From: Nakamurella flavida
Lineage (GTDB): Bacteria; Actinomycetota; Actinomycetes; Mycobacteriales; Nakamurellaceae
Assembly: GCF_030811475.1 (NCBI RefSeq)
Contig: NZ_JAUSQV010000001.1
Location: 4,256,334 to 4,320,333 of the forward strand
DNA: 64,000 nucleotides
Reading direction: 5' to 3'
Below the pieces are notes generated by a model that was not told the DNA's origin, did no database searches, and saw only the letters and a list, made by a program, of their open reading frames with translations. This document shows, in pieces, positions 8,168 through 16,908 of this stretch (positions are counted from its first letter, which is position 1; every line of letters begins with the position of its first letter). A program made the position numbers and the translations under genes.

Positions 8168-9358
8168 TCAGGAAAGGGTCACCCAGCGACCCGAGGCCAC
8201 CGACTCGGTCATCGCGTCCAGTGCCTGGGCCGCGGCCACCGCGTCGTCGATCGTGGCGCCGTGGGGTTCGCCGTCGGCGATGGAGCGCAGGAACGCCGCG
8301 GCCTCGATGACCTTGAGGTCGTCGTACCCCATGGCGATGCCCGCGCCGGGCTGGAAGGCCCCGTACGCGCCGGCGTCCGGGCCGACGAACACGGTGGCGG
8401 CGGGTTCGTCCTGGTAGCGGTCACCGGTGCTCAGGCGGAGTTCGCCCATCCGGCGGAAGTCCCAGGCGACCATCCCGGCCGTCCCGTGGATCTCGAAGCC
8501 GTAGGTGTTCTGCTGGCCGACCGCGACCCGGCTGGCCTCCACCCCCACCCGCGCGCCCGAAGCCATGCGCATGAGCCCGCCGGCCCAGTCGTCGTTCTGC
8601 ACATCGCCGAGCTCGCCGCCCTCGGCCCGGCCGTGTCCGCTGGTCGCCCCGGTCGGCCGGGACCGCTGCGGCACGAACACGGCGGTGTCGGCGACCACCG
8701 CCTGCAGATCGCCGAGCAGATGGCGGACCAGGTCGACCCCGTGGCTCATCAGGTCGCCCAGCACGCCGTTGCCGCCCCGCTCGCGTTCGTACCGCCAGGT
8801 CAACGCCCCCTGCGGATGGGCGGCGTAGTCCGACAGCAGGCGGAACGACGCGTGGGTGACCCGGCCGATCCCGCCCGCGGCGATCAGGTCCCGGGTGGCC
8901 TGCACGGCCGGGGCGTTGCGGTAGTTGAAGCCCACTGCCGTCCGCACCCCGGCCCGCCGTGCCGCGTCCGCGACGGCACGGGCGTCGTCGGCGCTCAGCC
9001 CGACGGGCTTCTCGATCCACAGGTGCTTCCCGGCGGAGACCACGGCCACGCCGATCTCCCGGTGCAGGAAGTTCGGCGCGGTGACGCTGATCGCGGCGAT
9101 GTCCGGATCGGCGACCAGGGCCGGCCAGCCGAGCTCGGCCCGGGCGAAGCCGAACTGGTCCGCGGCCGCCGCCGCCCGGCCGGGCACCTCGTCGGCCACC
9201 GCGGCCAGCACCGGGGCGACAGGGAGATCCGGGAAGTGGTGGAGCACCCGCGCGTAGGCCTGGGTGTGCGCGCGGCCCATCCAGCCGAAGCCGGCCACGG
9301 CCACCGGCAGCGGACGCCGGGTGGGGATGGAGGTGGACCCGGGGGTGGGCAGGGACAT
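8168..9358 (-). CDS. Gfo/Idh/MocA family oxidoreductase
   Basis: 396-residue NAD(P)-dependent sugar or polyol dehydrogenase-like protein. The N-terminal Rossmann fold has 'VAVAGFGWMGRAHTQAY' (GxGxxG-like) and the family's catalytic-Lys motif 'EKPVG' at about residue 115; the C-terminal alpha/beta domain follows. Family members oxidise inositols, glucose derivatives or similar sugars; no transporter or sugar gene nearby narrows the substrate. The ATG at 9358 is preceded by GGGAGC; an upstream in-frame ATG at 9448 lies too close to the promoter. Cytoplasmic, apparently single-gene. Confidence 0.9.
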   Translation of the reverse strand: MSLPTPGSTSIPTRRPLPVAVAGFGWMGRAHTQAYARVLHHFPDLPVAPVLAAVADEVPGRAAAAADQFGFARAELGWPALVADPDIAAISVTAPNFLHREIGVAVVSAGKHLWIEKPVGLSADDARAVADAARRAGVRTAVGFNYRNAPAVQATRDLIAAGGIGRVTHASFRLLSDYAAHPQGALTWRYERERGGNGVLGDLMSHGVDLVRHLLGDLQAVVADTAVFVPQRSRPTGATSGHGRAEGGELGDVQNDDWAGGLMRMASGARVGVEASRVAVGQQNTYGFEIHGTAGMVAWDFRRMGELRLSTGDRYQDEPAATVFVGPDAGAYGAFQPGAGIAMGYDDLKVIEAAAFLRSIADGEPHGATIDDAVAAAQALDAMTESVASGRWVTLS

Positions 9359-9436
9359 CGGGGCTCCCAGCGACGGTGGCGGAACGGTGATCCTGGCGGG
9401 ACGGTCGGTGGCCACTGTCCGGTCCGTTCTTTGTCC

Positions 9437-9442
9437 TGTCAA
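9437..9442 (-). promoter_or_regulatory. Candidate -35 box for the Gfo/Idh gene
   Basis: A perfect TTGACA on the minus strand; a weak -10 (GACAGT) follows about 17 nt later. It points toward the oxidoreductase start at 9358, giving a leader of roughly 50 nt. Confidence 0.45.
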
Positions 9443-9462
9443 GAGCACAAGAAGGGGCTGGA

Positions 9463-9468
9463 TAGGGT
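9463..9468 (+). promoter_or_regulatory. -10 box of a leaderless hisN transcript
   Basis: TAGGGT followed by exactly 6 nt and then the hisN GTG. The spacing puts the transcription start on the start codon, and no Shine-Dalgarno site is present. Confidence 0.6.
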
Positions 9469-9474
9469 GCGGCG

Positions 9475-10317
9475 GTGACCTCCCGCACCCCGGCCGAAGC
9501 GAGCGATCCGACCGACGATCTGGCCGTCGCCCTGGCGCTGGCCGACGCGGCCGACGCGATCAGCCTGCCGCGGTTCGGATCGGCCGATCTGGCCGTCACG
9601 GCCAAGCCCGACCTGACCCCGGTGACCGATGCCGATCTGGCCGTCGAGCGCGCCCTGCGCGAGGTGCTCGGCCGGCTGCGGCCCGACGACGCGGTGCTGG
9701 GCGAGGAGTTCGGTGCCGGGGAATCCGAGGCAGCGGCGACGGGGCAGGCCAGGCGCTGGGTGATCGACCCGATCGACGGGACGAAGAACTTCGTGCGCGG
9801 CGTCCCGGTGTGGGCCACCCTCATCGCGCTGTTCGACGGGGACGCCATCGTGGTCGGCGTGGTGTCCGCGCCCGCCCTGGCCCGCCGCTGGTGGGCCCGC
9901 ACCGGCGGGGGAGCCTTCACCTCCTTCGCCGGCGGCGCCCCGCGGCCGTGCCGGGTCTCGGGGGTGGCCGAGCTCGGGGACGCCTCGCTCTCCTACTCCG
10001 ATCTCGCCGAGTGGTCGGCGATCGACGCCCTCCCGGCCTTCCTGGACCTCACCCGGGCCTGCTGGCGCACCCGGGCCTACGGTGACTTCTGGTCGTACCT
10101 GCTGGTCGCCGAGGGCGCGGTGGACATCGCCGTCGAACCCGAGCTGAGCCTGTGGGACCTCGCCGCCCTGGTGCCCATCGTCACCGAGGCCGGCGGGTCG
10201 TTCACCGACACCGCCGGCCGCCCGGCCGGGCCGGCCACGGCCAGTGCACTGGCCACCAACGGACGGCTGCACCCAGCCACCGTGGCCGCCCTCGGCCTCG
10301 CCGACCGGGCCGGCTGA
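9475..10317 (+). CDS. hisN: Histidinol-phosphatase HisN (inositol monophosphatase family)
   Basis: 280-residue Mg-dependent phosphatase of the inositol monophosphatase superfamily. The metal-binding motifs are 'GEEFG' (about residue 80), '[15 protein letters not shown]' (about 95-110) and '[22 protein letters not shown]' (about 220). In Actinobacteria this HisN type removes the phosphate from histidinol phosphate in histidine synthesis; 'DGTKNFVRG' and 'WD' favour HisN over plain inositol phosphatase. GTG start directly after a -10 box. In several relatives, from memory, hisN is followed by prfB then ftsE; here ftsE follows directly. Confidence 0.88.
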   Translation: MTSRTPAEASDPTDDLAVALALADAADAISLPRFGSADLAVTAKPDLTPVTDADLAVERALREVLGRLRPDDAVLGEEFGAGESEAAATGQARRWVIDPIDGTKNFVRGVPVWATLIALFDGDAIVVGVVSAPALARRWWARTGGGAFTSFAGGAPRPCRVSGVAELGDASLSYSDLAEWSAIDALPAFLDLTRACWRTRAYGDFWSYLLVAEGAVDIAVEPELSLWDLAALVPIVTEAGGSFTDTAGRPAGPATASALATNGRLHPATVAALGLADRAG

Positions 10318-10399
10318 ACCGCACAGCAGCAGCACAGCGTGATCGCGATCCCGCCGAGATGACGGACGAGTAACGAAAGAGTCGGTAAGCTGCGCGTTT

Positions 10400-11089
10400 G
10401 TGATTCACCTCGGGAATGTCACCAAGATCTACAAGACGTCCACGCGGCCCGCGCTGGACGGCGTCTCGCTGGACGTCGAGAAGGGCGAATTCGCGTTCGT
10501 CATCGGCCCGTCGGGCTCGGGCAAGTCCACCCTGCTGCGGCTGCTGCTGCGCGAGGATTTGCCCACCTCCGGTGACCTTTCGGTGGGCGGCAAGGACCTG
10601 GTCAACCTGCGCCGCTCGCGCGTCCCGGCCCACCGCCGGCAGCTCGGCTGCGTGTTCCAGGACTTCCGGCTGCTGACCAACAAGACCGTGGAGCAGAACG
10701 TCGGGTTCGCCCTCGAGGTGATCGGCCGGTCCCGGGCGTCGATCAAGCAGGTCGTCCCCGAGGTGCTCGAGATGGTCGGCCTGGAGGGCAAGGCCAAGCG
10801 ACTGCCGCAGGAGCTCTCCGGCGGTGAGCAGCAGCGCGTGGCGATCGCCCGGGCGTTCGCCAACCGGCCGCTGCTGCTGCTGGCCGACGAGCCCACCGGC
10901 AACCTCGACCCGGACACCAGCGCCGACATCATGCTGCTGCTGGAGCGGATCAACCGCACCGGCACCACCGTGCTGATGGCCACCCACGACAACACCATCG
11001 TCGACTCCATGCGTCGGCGGGTCATCGAGCTGCAACTGGGCAAGGTCGTCCGCGACGAGGCCCGCGGCGTCTACGGCGTCGGTCGCTGA
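10400..11089 (+). CDS. ftsE: Cell division ATP-binding protein FtsE
   Basis: 229-residue ABC ATPase that pairs with FtsX at the division septum and controls peptidoglycan hydrolases. It has Walker A 'GPSGSGKST' (about residue 36), signature '[15 protein letters not shown]' (about 138), Walker B '[12 protein letters not shown]' and the H-loop 'MATHD'. GTG start; TAAGCT ends 8 nt upstream, so initiation may be leaderless or nearly so. The length is typical. ftsX follows after 71 nt. Confidence 0.96.
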   Translation: MIHLGNVTKIYKTSTRPALDGVSLDVEKGEFAFVIGPSGSGKSTLLRLLLREDLPTSGDLSVGGKDLVNLRRSRVPAHRRQLGCVFQDFRLLTNKTVEQNVGFALEVIGRSRASIKQVVPEVLEMVGLEGKAKRLPQELSGGEQQRVAIARAFANRPLLLLADEPTGNLDPDTSADIMLLLERINRTGTTVLMATHDNTIVDSMRRRVIELQLGKVVRDEARGVYGVGR

Positions 11090-11160
11090 CCCACCCATCT
11101 GAACGACTCGAGCACCATCCCTGAGCTGCGGGAGGAACCGGCAGCGCACGAGAGGAACAC

Positions 11161-12063
11161 ATGCGAGCCGGATTCATCCTCGGCGAGGTCCTGAACGGAT
11201 TCCGCCGGAACATCACGATGACGATCGCGATGATCCTGACCACCGCGATCTCCCTGGGCCTGCTCGGCGGCGGGCTCATCGTCGCCCGGATGACCGACCA
11301 GCTGCAGGAGATCTACGGTGATCGGGTCGAGGTGACCATCTACCTCACGCCCGACGTGTCCGCCCAGGACCCGGACTGCCGCGACGACGTGTGCCAGGCG
11401 ATCAACTCCTCGCTCCAGGCGAACGCCGAGGTCGCCTCGATCGAGTACGAGAGCCAGGCGGCGGCGTTCCAGCGCTACCAGCAGCAGTTCGCCGGACAGC
11501 CCGAGCTGCTCGAGATCGGCACCCAGGAGGCACTGTCCGCGTCCTTCCACGTCCGGCTGGCCGACCCGCAACGCTTCCGCATCATCGCCGAGCAGTACTC
11601 CGGCTCGCCGGGCGTGCAGTCGGTGTCCGACCAGAGCGCGTTCCTGGACCGGCTGTTCTCGCTGCTCAACAGCGTGCGGAACGCGACCATCGTCATCGCG
11701 CTGATCCAGGCCCTGGCCGCGCTGCTGCTCATCTCGAACATGGTGCAGATCGCGGCGTTCACCCGGCGCACCGAGACCTCGATCATGCGACTCGTCGGCG
11801 CCTCCCGGTGGCGGACCCAGCTGCCGTTCATGATCGAGGCGATCCTGGCCGGGGTCATCGGCGCGGCGCTGGCCATCGGTGGTCTCGTCGCGGCCAAGTT
11901 CTTCTTCATCGACAAGGCACTGGGGTCGGTGTTCAGCGCCGGCATCCTCCCGCCGGTCGACACCGCCACCCTGATCTGGGTGTCCCCGATCCTGGTCGCC
12001 ATCGGCGCCGGACTGGCCGCCGTCTCGGCGTACGTCACCCTCCGCCTGTACGTCCGCCTCTAG
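11161..12063 (+). CDS. ftsX: Cell division protein FtsX
   Basis: 300-residue membrane protein with the standard FtsX layout: cytoplasmic N-terminus, TM1 (about 20-45), an extracellular domain of about 110 residues containing a Cys pair ('DCRDDVCQ'), then three TM segments between about 175 and 295. With FtsE it passes ATP-driven conformational change to cell-wall hydrolases. GAGAGGAA precedes the ATG. The long extracellular domain is typical of actinobacterial FtsX. Confidence 0.95.
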   Translation: MRAGFILGEVLNGFRRNITMTIAMILTTAISLGLLGGGLIVARMTDQLQEIYGDRVEVTIYLTPDVSAQDPDCRDDVCQAINSSLQANAEVASIEYESQAAAFQRYQQQFAGQPELLEIGTQEALSASFHVRLADPQRFRIIAEQYSGSPGVQSVSDQSAFLDRLFSLLNSVRNATIVIALIQALAALLLISNMVQIAAFTRRTETSIMRLVGASRWRTQLPFMIEAILAGVIGAALAIGGLVAAKFFFIDKALGSVFSAGILPPVDTATLIWVSPILVAIGAGLAAVSAYVTLRLYVRL

Positions 12064-12125
12064 GGGCACGGACGGGCGGGCGGCCTTCACCGGGACCTCC
12101 GTGCCGGGGGGGGATACTGCCCGGC

Positions 12126-13715
12126 GTGCAGCCATCGGACGCGTACCCCCACGGACCTGTCGGCACCGATTCCGACGGACCGGTGGTGTCGACCCCGGCC
12201 GGCGCTGTCCGGGGTGAACAGGTCGGGTCCGTGTCGGTGTGGCGGGGCATCCGGTACGCCGCCCCACCGACCGGTGACCTCCGCTGGCGGGCGCCGGTGC
12301 CTCCGGAGCCCTGGACCGGGATCCGCGACGCCCTGCGGTTCGGGCCGGCCGCCCCGCAGGGCGTCGGTCCGATGATCGACCTCGGTGTCGGCGTGCGGCA
12401 GGACGAGGACTGCCTGTTCCTGAACGTCTGGGCCCCCGCCGAACCGGCCGCTCCGCGACCGGTGATGGTCTGGGTGCACGGCGGGGCCTACGTGCTCGGT
12501 TCGGCCAGCCAGGCCCTGTACGACGGACGGTCGCTCGTCGAGGCCGGCGACGTCGTCGTCGTGACGATCAACTACCGCCTCGGCGTGCTCGGCTTCTTGG
12601 ACCTCACCGCGACCGGCGGCGACGAGGGTGACGGCTCCTTCGACGGCAACCTGGCCCTGCGCGACGTGATCCTGGCCCTGCAGTGGGTCCGGGACGGCAT
12701 CGCCGGTTTCGGCGGCGACCCCGACTGCGTCACCGTGTTCGGCGAGTCCGCCGGCGGCGGCATGGTCACCACCCTGATGGCCACCCCGTCGGCCCGCGGC
12801 CTGTTCCACCGGGCCATCGCCCAGAGCTCCCCGGCCACGTCGGTCTACGACCGCGCCCGGGCCGCCACCGTGGTCCGGCGGTTCGTGGAGCTGGTGGACC
12901 CGGACGGCGGTGCCGACCGGGCGACCCGGTTGCGGGCGCTGCCGGTGGAGGCCCTCGTCGAGGCCGGTCAGGTCCTGTTCTCCGAGGTCCCCAGCACCGC
13001 CCCCGGCACGCTGGCCTTCGCGCCGACCGTGGACGGCGATCTGGTGCCGGACTATCCGGTGGCGGTGTTCGCCCGGGGCGAGGCGGCCCCGGTCCCGCTG
13101 CTCATCGGCACCAACAAGGACGAGGCGTCGCTCTTCGCCCGGATGAAGTCGCCGCTGATGCCGGTGCAGACCGACACCATCGAGGAGATGTTCGCGCAGA
13201 TCGCCGTCGAGCACCCCGAGCTCGTGCTGCCCGAACGCGCCCAGGTGGTGAGTGCCTACTCCGGCATGCGGGTGCGGGCCGTGGGGCTGGGGATCGCCCG
13301 CGACATCGGGTTCCGCATGCCCACCGTCTGGGTGGCCGAGGGGCACGCCGCCGTGGCCGCGGTCCACCTGTACCGCTTCGACCACGCCACCCCGGTGCTC
13401 AAGCTGCTGCGCATCGGCGCCACCCATGCCACCGAGCTGCCGTACGTCTGGGGCAACCTGGTCCACGGCCCGCGGGACGTGACCTTCAAGCTGGGCGGCC
13501 TGGCCGCCGCCCGGGTGCTGTCGGCGGCCATGCAGCAGCGGTGGATCGCCTTCGCCCGGACCGGCAGCCCGGACCACCCGGACGCGGTGAGCTGGCCCGC
13601 CTACACGTCGCCGGTGCGGGCCACCATGGTCTTCGACCGGACCGAGACGGTCGTCGAGGACCTCGACCGGAACCTGCGCGAGACCTGGGGGGCCGAGCCG
13701 CTCGCCTTCCGCTGA
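12126..13715 (+). CDS. Type B carboxylesterase
   Basis: 529-residue alpha/beta hydrolase of the carboxylesterase/para-nitrobenzyl esterase family. The oxyanion-hole segment '[12 protein letters not shown]' (about 117), nucleophile elbow 'FGESAGGG' (Ser about 205), acidic member in 'TNKDEASLF' and His in '[13 protein letters not shown]' make a complete Ser-Glu-His triad. No signal peptide, so cytoplasmic. Substrate unknown. The GTG at 12126 follows GATACT by 7 nt, another leaderless pattern. It sits between ftsX and smpB, which are adjacent or close in many relatives, so it looks like a local insertion. Confidence 0.9.
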   Translation: MQPSDAYPHGPVGTDSDGPVVSTPAGAVRGEQVGSVSVWRGIRYAAPPTGDLRWRAPVPPEPWTGIRDALRFGPAAPQGVGPMIDLGVGVRQDEDCLFLNVWAPAEPAAPRPVMVWVHGGAYVLGSASQALYDGRSLVEAGDVVVVTINYRLGVLGFLDLTATGGDEGDGSFDGNLALRDVILALQWVRDGIAGFGGDPDCVTVFGESAGGGMVTTLMATPSARGLFHRAIAQSSPATSVYDRARAATVVRRFVELVDPDGGADRATRLRALPVEALVEAGQVLFSEVPSTAPGTLAFAPTVDGDLVPDYPVAVFARGEAAPVPLLIGTNKDEASLFARMKSPLMPVQTDTIEEMFAQIAVEHPELVLPERAQVVSAYSGMRVRAVGLGIARDIGFRMPTVWVAEGHAAVAAVHLYRFDHATPVLKLLRIGATHATELPYVWGNLVHGPRDVTFKLGGLAAARVLSAAMQQRWIAFARTGSPDHPDAVSWPAYTSPVRATMVFDRTETVVEDLDRNLRETWGAEPLAFR

Positions 13716-13785
13716 CCGCCCGGATGCCCGGACCGGCGGGCGGGATCGGAAACCGGTGGACCACCGCCGGTACTCTGGACCGGTC

Positions 13786-14331
13786 ATGGCTACCCACACC
13801 ACCGTCCGCCCCGCGCCGACCCGCACGGCCCCCACCGGCCGGGCCCGCAGCAGCAACCGGCCCACCGGCCGCAGCATCATCGCGTCCAACCGCAAGGCGC
13901 GGCACGACTACTCGATCATCGACACCTACGAGGCCGGCATCTCGCTGACCGGCACCGAGGTCAAGTCACTGCGCGCCGGTCGTGCATCGCTGATCGACGG
14001 CTACGCCACGATCACCGAGGACGAGGTCTGGTTGCGCGGGGTGCACATCGCCGAGTACGCCGAGGGCACGTGGACCAACCACGCCCCGCGGCGCTCGCGC
14101 AAGCTCCTGCTGCACCGCGCGGAGATCGAGAAGCTCACCGCCAAGATGCGCGAGAACGGCACCGCGCTGGTGCCGTTGTCGATGTACTTCCTCGGCGGCC
14201 GGGTCAAGGTCGAGCTCGGCCTGGCCACCGGCAAGCGGCAGTACGACAAGCGGCAGACCCTGGCCAAGCGGGACGCCGACCGCGAGCTCGAGCGCTACGC
14301 CGGGCGCAGGTTCAAGGGCATGACCGGCTGA
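13786..14331 (+). CDS. smpB: SsrA-binding protein SmpB
   Basis: 181-residue tmRNA-binding protein. After a 30-residue Arg/Thr/Pro-rich extension come the OB-fold motifs '[19 protein letters not shown]', '[21 protein letters not shown]' and the C-terminal '[17 protein letters not shown]'. SmpB delivers tmRNA to stalled ribosomes. The tmRNA gene follows 133 nt downstream on the same strand. The ATG at 13786 follows TACTCT by 9 nt; an upstream in-frame GTG at 13756 is less likely. Confidence 0.97.
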   Translation: MATHTTVRPAPTRTAPTGRARSSNRPTGRSIIASNRKARHDYSIIDTYEAGISLTGTEVKSLRAGRASLIDGYATITEDEVWLRGVHIAEYAEGTWTNHAPRRSRKLLLHRAEIEKLTAKMRENGTALVPLSMYFLGGRVKVELGLATGKRQYDKRQTLAKRDADRELERYAGRRFKGMTG

Positions 14332-14392
14332 TCCCACCCGGGAATGCGGTCGACCCCTCCGGGGTTGGACGGTAGGCTGGAGATGCACCACC

Positions 14393-14418
14393 CCGTCCGG
14401 ACAGATGTGTCCGGACGG
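14393..14418 (+). terminator. Hairpin between smpB and ssrA
   Basis: Perfect 11-bp stem (CCGTCCGGACA / TGTCCGGACGG) with a GATG loop about 60 nt after smpB. It is likely to end the smpB transcript, although no U-run follows. Confidence 0.6.
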
Positions 14419-14464
14419 TGCACCACATCAGGCACGTCACCGGGCAGTTCCCCTCGGTACCTCG

Positions 14465-14836
14465 GGGGGTGATCGGTTTCGACAGCGTCTGTTGAGCAAG
14501 GAGAAGCGGGCCGAGGAAGGCGACGATGATCTCGTTAACCACCCGTCGCAAAAAATCAAGCGCCGAGAACAAAACTCAGCGCAGTGTCGCCCTCGCCGCC
14601 TGAGCGAGTGTGACACTCGTCAGTCCGGGTTCTCCTCCGCCCCGGGTACTGGCGCCAGCTAGGAGGATTACCGAAGGATCCGGTCGCGGGATCCGACGGG
14701 ACATCTCACAGCGACTGGGCCTGTCGCACCAGCACGTTCGCATGACTGGTGAGGTCAAGTAGGGACAAGGCGGACTGCGCCCGGAGAAGGCCTCGTGAGG
14801 CAACGTTGGACGCGGGTTCAATTCCCGCCACCTCCA
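14465..14836 (+). ncRNA. ssrA: tmRNA (SsrA)
   Basis: The 5' end GGGGGTGATCGGTTTCGAC and 3' end GGGTTCAATTCCCGCCACCTCCA form the tRNA-Ala-like half; GGGGGUG pairs with CACCUCC including one G-U. CCA is not encoded. The tag reading frame is 14562-14600, GCC to GCC followed by TGA, giving the tag AENKTQRSVALAA. The -ALAA ending is the usual ClpXP/ClpAP degron. Together with SmpB it rescues stalled ribosomes and marks the unfinished protein for destruction. Both ends are set by pairing and should be accurate within a base or two. Confidence 0.95.
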
Positions 14837-14844
14837 CAGCACGA

Positions 14845-14884
14845 CCGGAAGGCCCCGCCCGAGACATCGGGTGGGGCCTTCCGG
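14845..14884 (+). terminator. Rho-independent terminator of ssrA
   Basis: 18-bp stem with one G-U pair and a GACA loop, beginning 9 nt after the tmRNA 3' end. Stem arms are CCGGAAGGCCCCGCCCGA and TCGGGTGGGGCCTTCCGG. Confidence 0.8.
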
Positions 14885-14944
14885 CTGTCCGGGCCCTGGT
14901 CGGCCGGATGGGGCCGGGTGGGGCCGGTGGTCGAGAATGCGCGG

Positions 14945-15391
14945 GTGACCGTCGAGCAGATCATCGCCGCGTTGGCCCTGGAACCGTTGCCCGTCGAGGG
15001 CGGCCTGTTCGCCGTCACCCACGCGGACGAGCACGGCAGCGCCATCCACTTCCTGGTCCGCGCCCCCGACTTCTCCGCGCTCCACCTGTTGACCGCGGCC
15101 GAGACCTATCACCACTACGCCGGTGCGCCGCTCCGCCTGGTGCTGCTGCACCCGGACGGCACCGTCACCCGCCCCGTGCTCGGGACCGACCTCGCCGCCG
15201 GCCAGCGTCCGCAGATCCGGGTGCCCGGCGGGGTGTGGCAGGGCTCGGCGTCGGCGGGGGAGTGGACGCTGGTCGGCACCACCATGGCCCCGCCCTACGA
15301 TCCCGACGGGGTCCGCTTCGCCGGGCAGTCGGAGCTGACCGCGCGCTGGCCGGCTGCGGCCGACGACATCGCCGCCCTCACCCGGTCCTGA
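14945..15391 (+). CDS. Cupin superfamily protein, DUF985
   Basis: 148-residue single-domain cupin of the DUF985 family, with 'EGGLFAVTH', 'AIHFLVRAPDFSALHLLTAAETYHHYAGAPL' in outline and 'VPGGVWQGS', matching the usual E-G-G..., F-L..., Y-H-Y-G-P-L and P-x-W order. The family's enzymatic role is not established. I chose the GTG at 14945 because the conserved N-terminal helix 'IIAAL' begins 5 residues later; earlier in-frame starts run back into the tmRNA. Monocistronic. Confidence 0.82.
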   Translation: MTVEQIIAALALEPLPVEGGLFAVTHADEHGSAIHFLVRAPDFSALHLLTAAETYHHYAGAPLRLVLLHPDGTVTRPVLGTDLAAGQRPQIRVPGGVWQGSASAGEWTLVGTTMAPPYDPDGVRFAGQSELTARWPAAADDIAALTRS

Positions 15392-15405
15392 TCACCCCGG
15401 TCCCC

Positions 15406-15464
15406 GGCACCCGGTCGTCCTGCGATCGGTTCCCGCTCCGTCCTGCGGTCGGCACCCGGTCGTC
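15406..15464. repeat. 14-bp direct repeat, two copies
   Basis: GGCACCCGGTCGTC occurs at 15406-15419 and 15451-15464, bracketing a degenerate GCGATCGGTTCC spacer between convergent genes. No known role. Confidence 0.4.
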
Positions 15465-16311
15465 AGCCTGCGGCAGGCAGGCGGCCCACGATCGCGTCGG
15501 CGAACCGCTCCGCGGAACCGGGGCCCTCGGGCAGGAACAACCCGGGTTCGATCAGTTCGAGTTCCATGACCAGGGGCGCATCGGTCGGGCCGACCAGATC
15601 GACCCGGGCGTAGAGCAGGTCGGCGGGCGCCACGGCGAGGGCCCGCCGGGCGACGTCGAGGTCGGCCGGGGACGCCTGGACGGCCTCGTTGCGGCCGCCG
15701 TGCTGTTCCTGCACCCGGAAGTCCGTCGGCGCCGGGATCTTGCGGACCGCGTGCGACAGCTCCCCGTCGAAGAACAGCAGCGAGCGCTCGCCCTCGCGCA
15801 CCGATTCCTGGAATGGCTGGACCAGGGCGTCACCGGTGGCGGTCAACGCGGCCAGGTGGGTGGCCGCCTCGGCCGACCCGGCCGGGAACAGCCCGACACC
15901 CACCGCACCCGCCGACACCGCGGGTTTGACCACGATCCGCTCGGCGCCGAGATCGGGCAGCGTCCGCCCGCCCCGGACGACCAGGACGGACGGCACCACA
16001 GGAACCCCGGCGGCGGCCAGCTCGACCAGGTACCCCTTGTGCGAGTTCCAGGCCAGCACCGGAACCGGGTTGTGCAGGGGGATGTCCTCGGCCAATGCGC
16101 CCATCGCGTCGAGGAACTCCGTACGCCGCGCCGCGTAGTCCCAGGTACTGCGGATCACCGCCAGCTCCACGCCCGCCGGCACAGGGCCGGTCTCGGTCCA
16201 GCCGCGGACGAGGCCGCGGACCCCCCGTGCGGCCAGCGCGTCCACGATCAGCGGCATGTCGACGTCGTCACGGGGGAGGGTGGGGGCGGTCAGCAGCAGC
16301 ACGTCTCTCAC
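15463..16311 (-). CDS. ATP-grasp domain protein of unknown ligase specificity
   Basis: 282-residue protein with a RimK/glutathione-synthetase-like ATP-grasp fold. It opens with a Rossmann-like half ('VLLLTAPTLPRDD', 'RSTWDYAARRTEFLDA'). The ATP-binding half follows: 'RIVVKPAVSAGAVGV' (about 135) and the metal-binding end 'LVMELELIEPGLFLP' (about 255). Such enzymes join a carboxylate to an amine through an acyl phosphate. The closest layouts I recall are stand-alone proteins of the cycloserine-ligase (DcsG)/uncharacterised type, but no biosynthetic partner gene is next to it. GTG start. Downstream of and opposite to the cupin gene. Confidence 0.78.
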   Translation of the reverse strand: MRDVLLLTAPTLPRDDVDMPLIVDALAARGVRGLVRGWTETGPVPAGVELAVIRSTWDYAARRTEFLDAMGALAEDIPLHNPVPVLAWNSHKGYLVELAAAGVPVVPSVLVVRGGRTLPDLGAERIVVKPAVSAGAVGVGLFPAGSAEAATHLAALTATGDALVQPFQESVREGERSLLFFDGELSHAVRKIPAPTDFRVQEQHGGRNEAVQASPADLDVARRALAVAPADLLYARVDLVGPTDAPLVMELELIEPGLFLPEGPGSAERFADAIVGRLPAAG

Positions 16312-16368
16312 GCCCGGGATGCTCTCACGGGTCGGCGGGGTGTCCGGGATCGGCCGTGGGAGCGGGGA

Positions 16369-16908
16369 TCAGTCCGCCTTGGCCGTCTGCTTCTTGTCCT
16401 CACGTTTCTTGTCCCGCCCGCGCTTGACCGGTTCGCTGCCCGGTTCACTCAGATCGGCCCGCAGCCGGTCCAGCTCGCCGCGCAGGTAGTCGCGTGTCGC
16501 CGTCTCGCCGATGGCCACCCGCAGCGCGGCCAGCTCCCGGGCGATGAACTCGGTGTCGGCCTTGGTCTGGCTGGCCCGGTGCCGGTCCTCGTCCAGGGTG
16601 ATGCGGTCGCGGTCGTCCTGACGGTTCTGCGCGAGCAGGATCAACGGTGCCGCATAGGCGGCCTGGGTGGAGAACGCCAGGTTGAGCAGGATGAAGGGGT
16701 ACGGGTCCCACCGCAGGTTGACCGCGACCAGGTTGAGCACGATCCAGGTGATGACCAGCAGCGTCTGCCAGAACAGGAACGTCCCGGTGCCCAGGAACCG
16801 GGCCAGGTTCTCCGACAGCCGGCCGAACGTCTCCGGGTCGATCTCGACGGCGAAACGCCGGCCGCTGCGGGGCTGATCCAGGCGGCGCCCCGGCCGCCGC
16901 TCAGCCAC
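16369..16908 (-). CDS. DUF1003 membrane protein
   Basis: 179-residue protein with an Arg-rich N-terminus, a first TM segment 'TGTFLFWQTLLVITWIVLNL' (about 40-60), a second 'FILLNLAFSTQAAYAAPLIL' (about 73-93) and a long charged cytoplasmic tail ending in a Lys/Asp-rich stretch. This matches DUF1003. Its start overlaps the end of the MgtE_N/CBS gene by 8 nt, so the two are translationally coupled. The pairing is common in Actinobacteria (my recollection) and suggests a shared membrane role, possibly in divalent cation sensing, which remains inference. Confidence 0.85.
   Translation of the reverse strand: MAERRPGRRLDQPRSGRRFAVEIDPETFGRLSENLARFLGTGTFLFWQTLLVITWIVLNLVAVNLRWDPYPFILLNLAFSTQAAYAAPLILLAQNRQDDRDRITLDEDRHRASQTKADTEFIARELAALRVAIGETATRDYLRGELDRLRADLSEPGSEPVKRGRDKKREDKKQTAKAD

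Noticed and set aside
12065..12105. GGCACGGA / TCCGTGCC pair after ftsX as a terminator
   Set aside because: Only 8 bp with a 25-nt loop and no U-tract; too weak to call.
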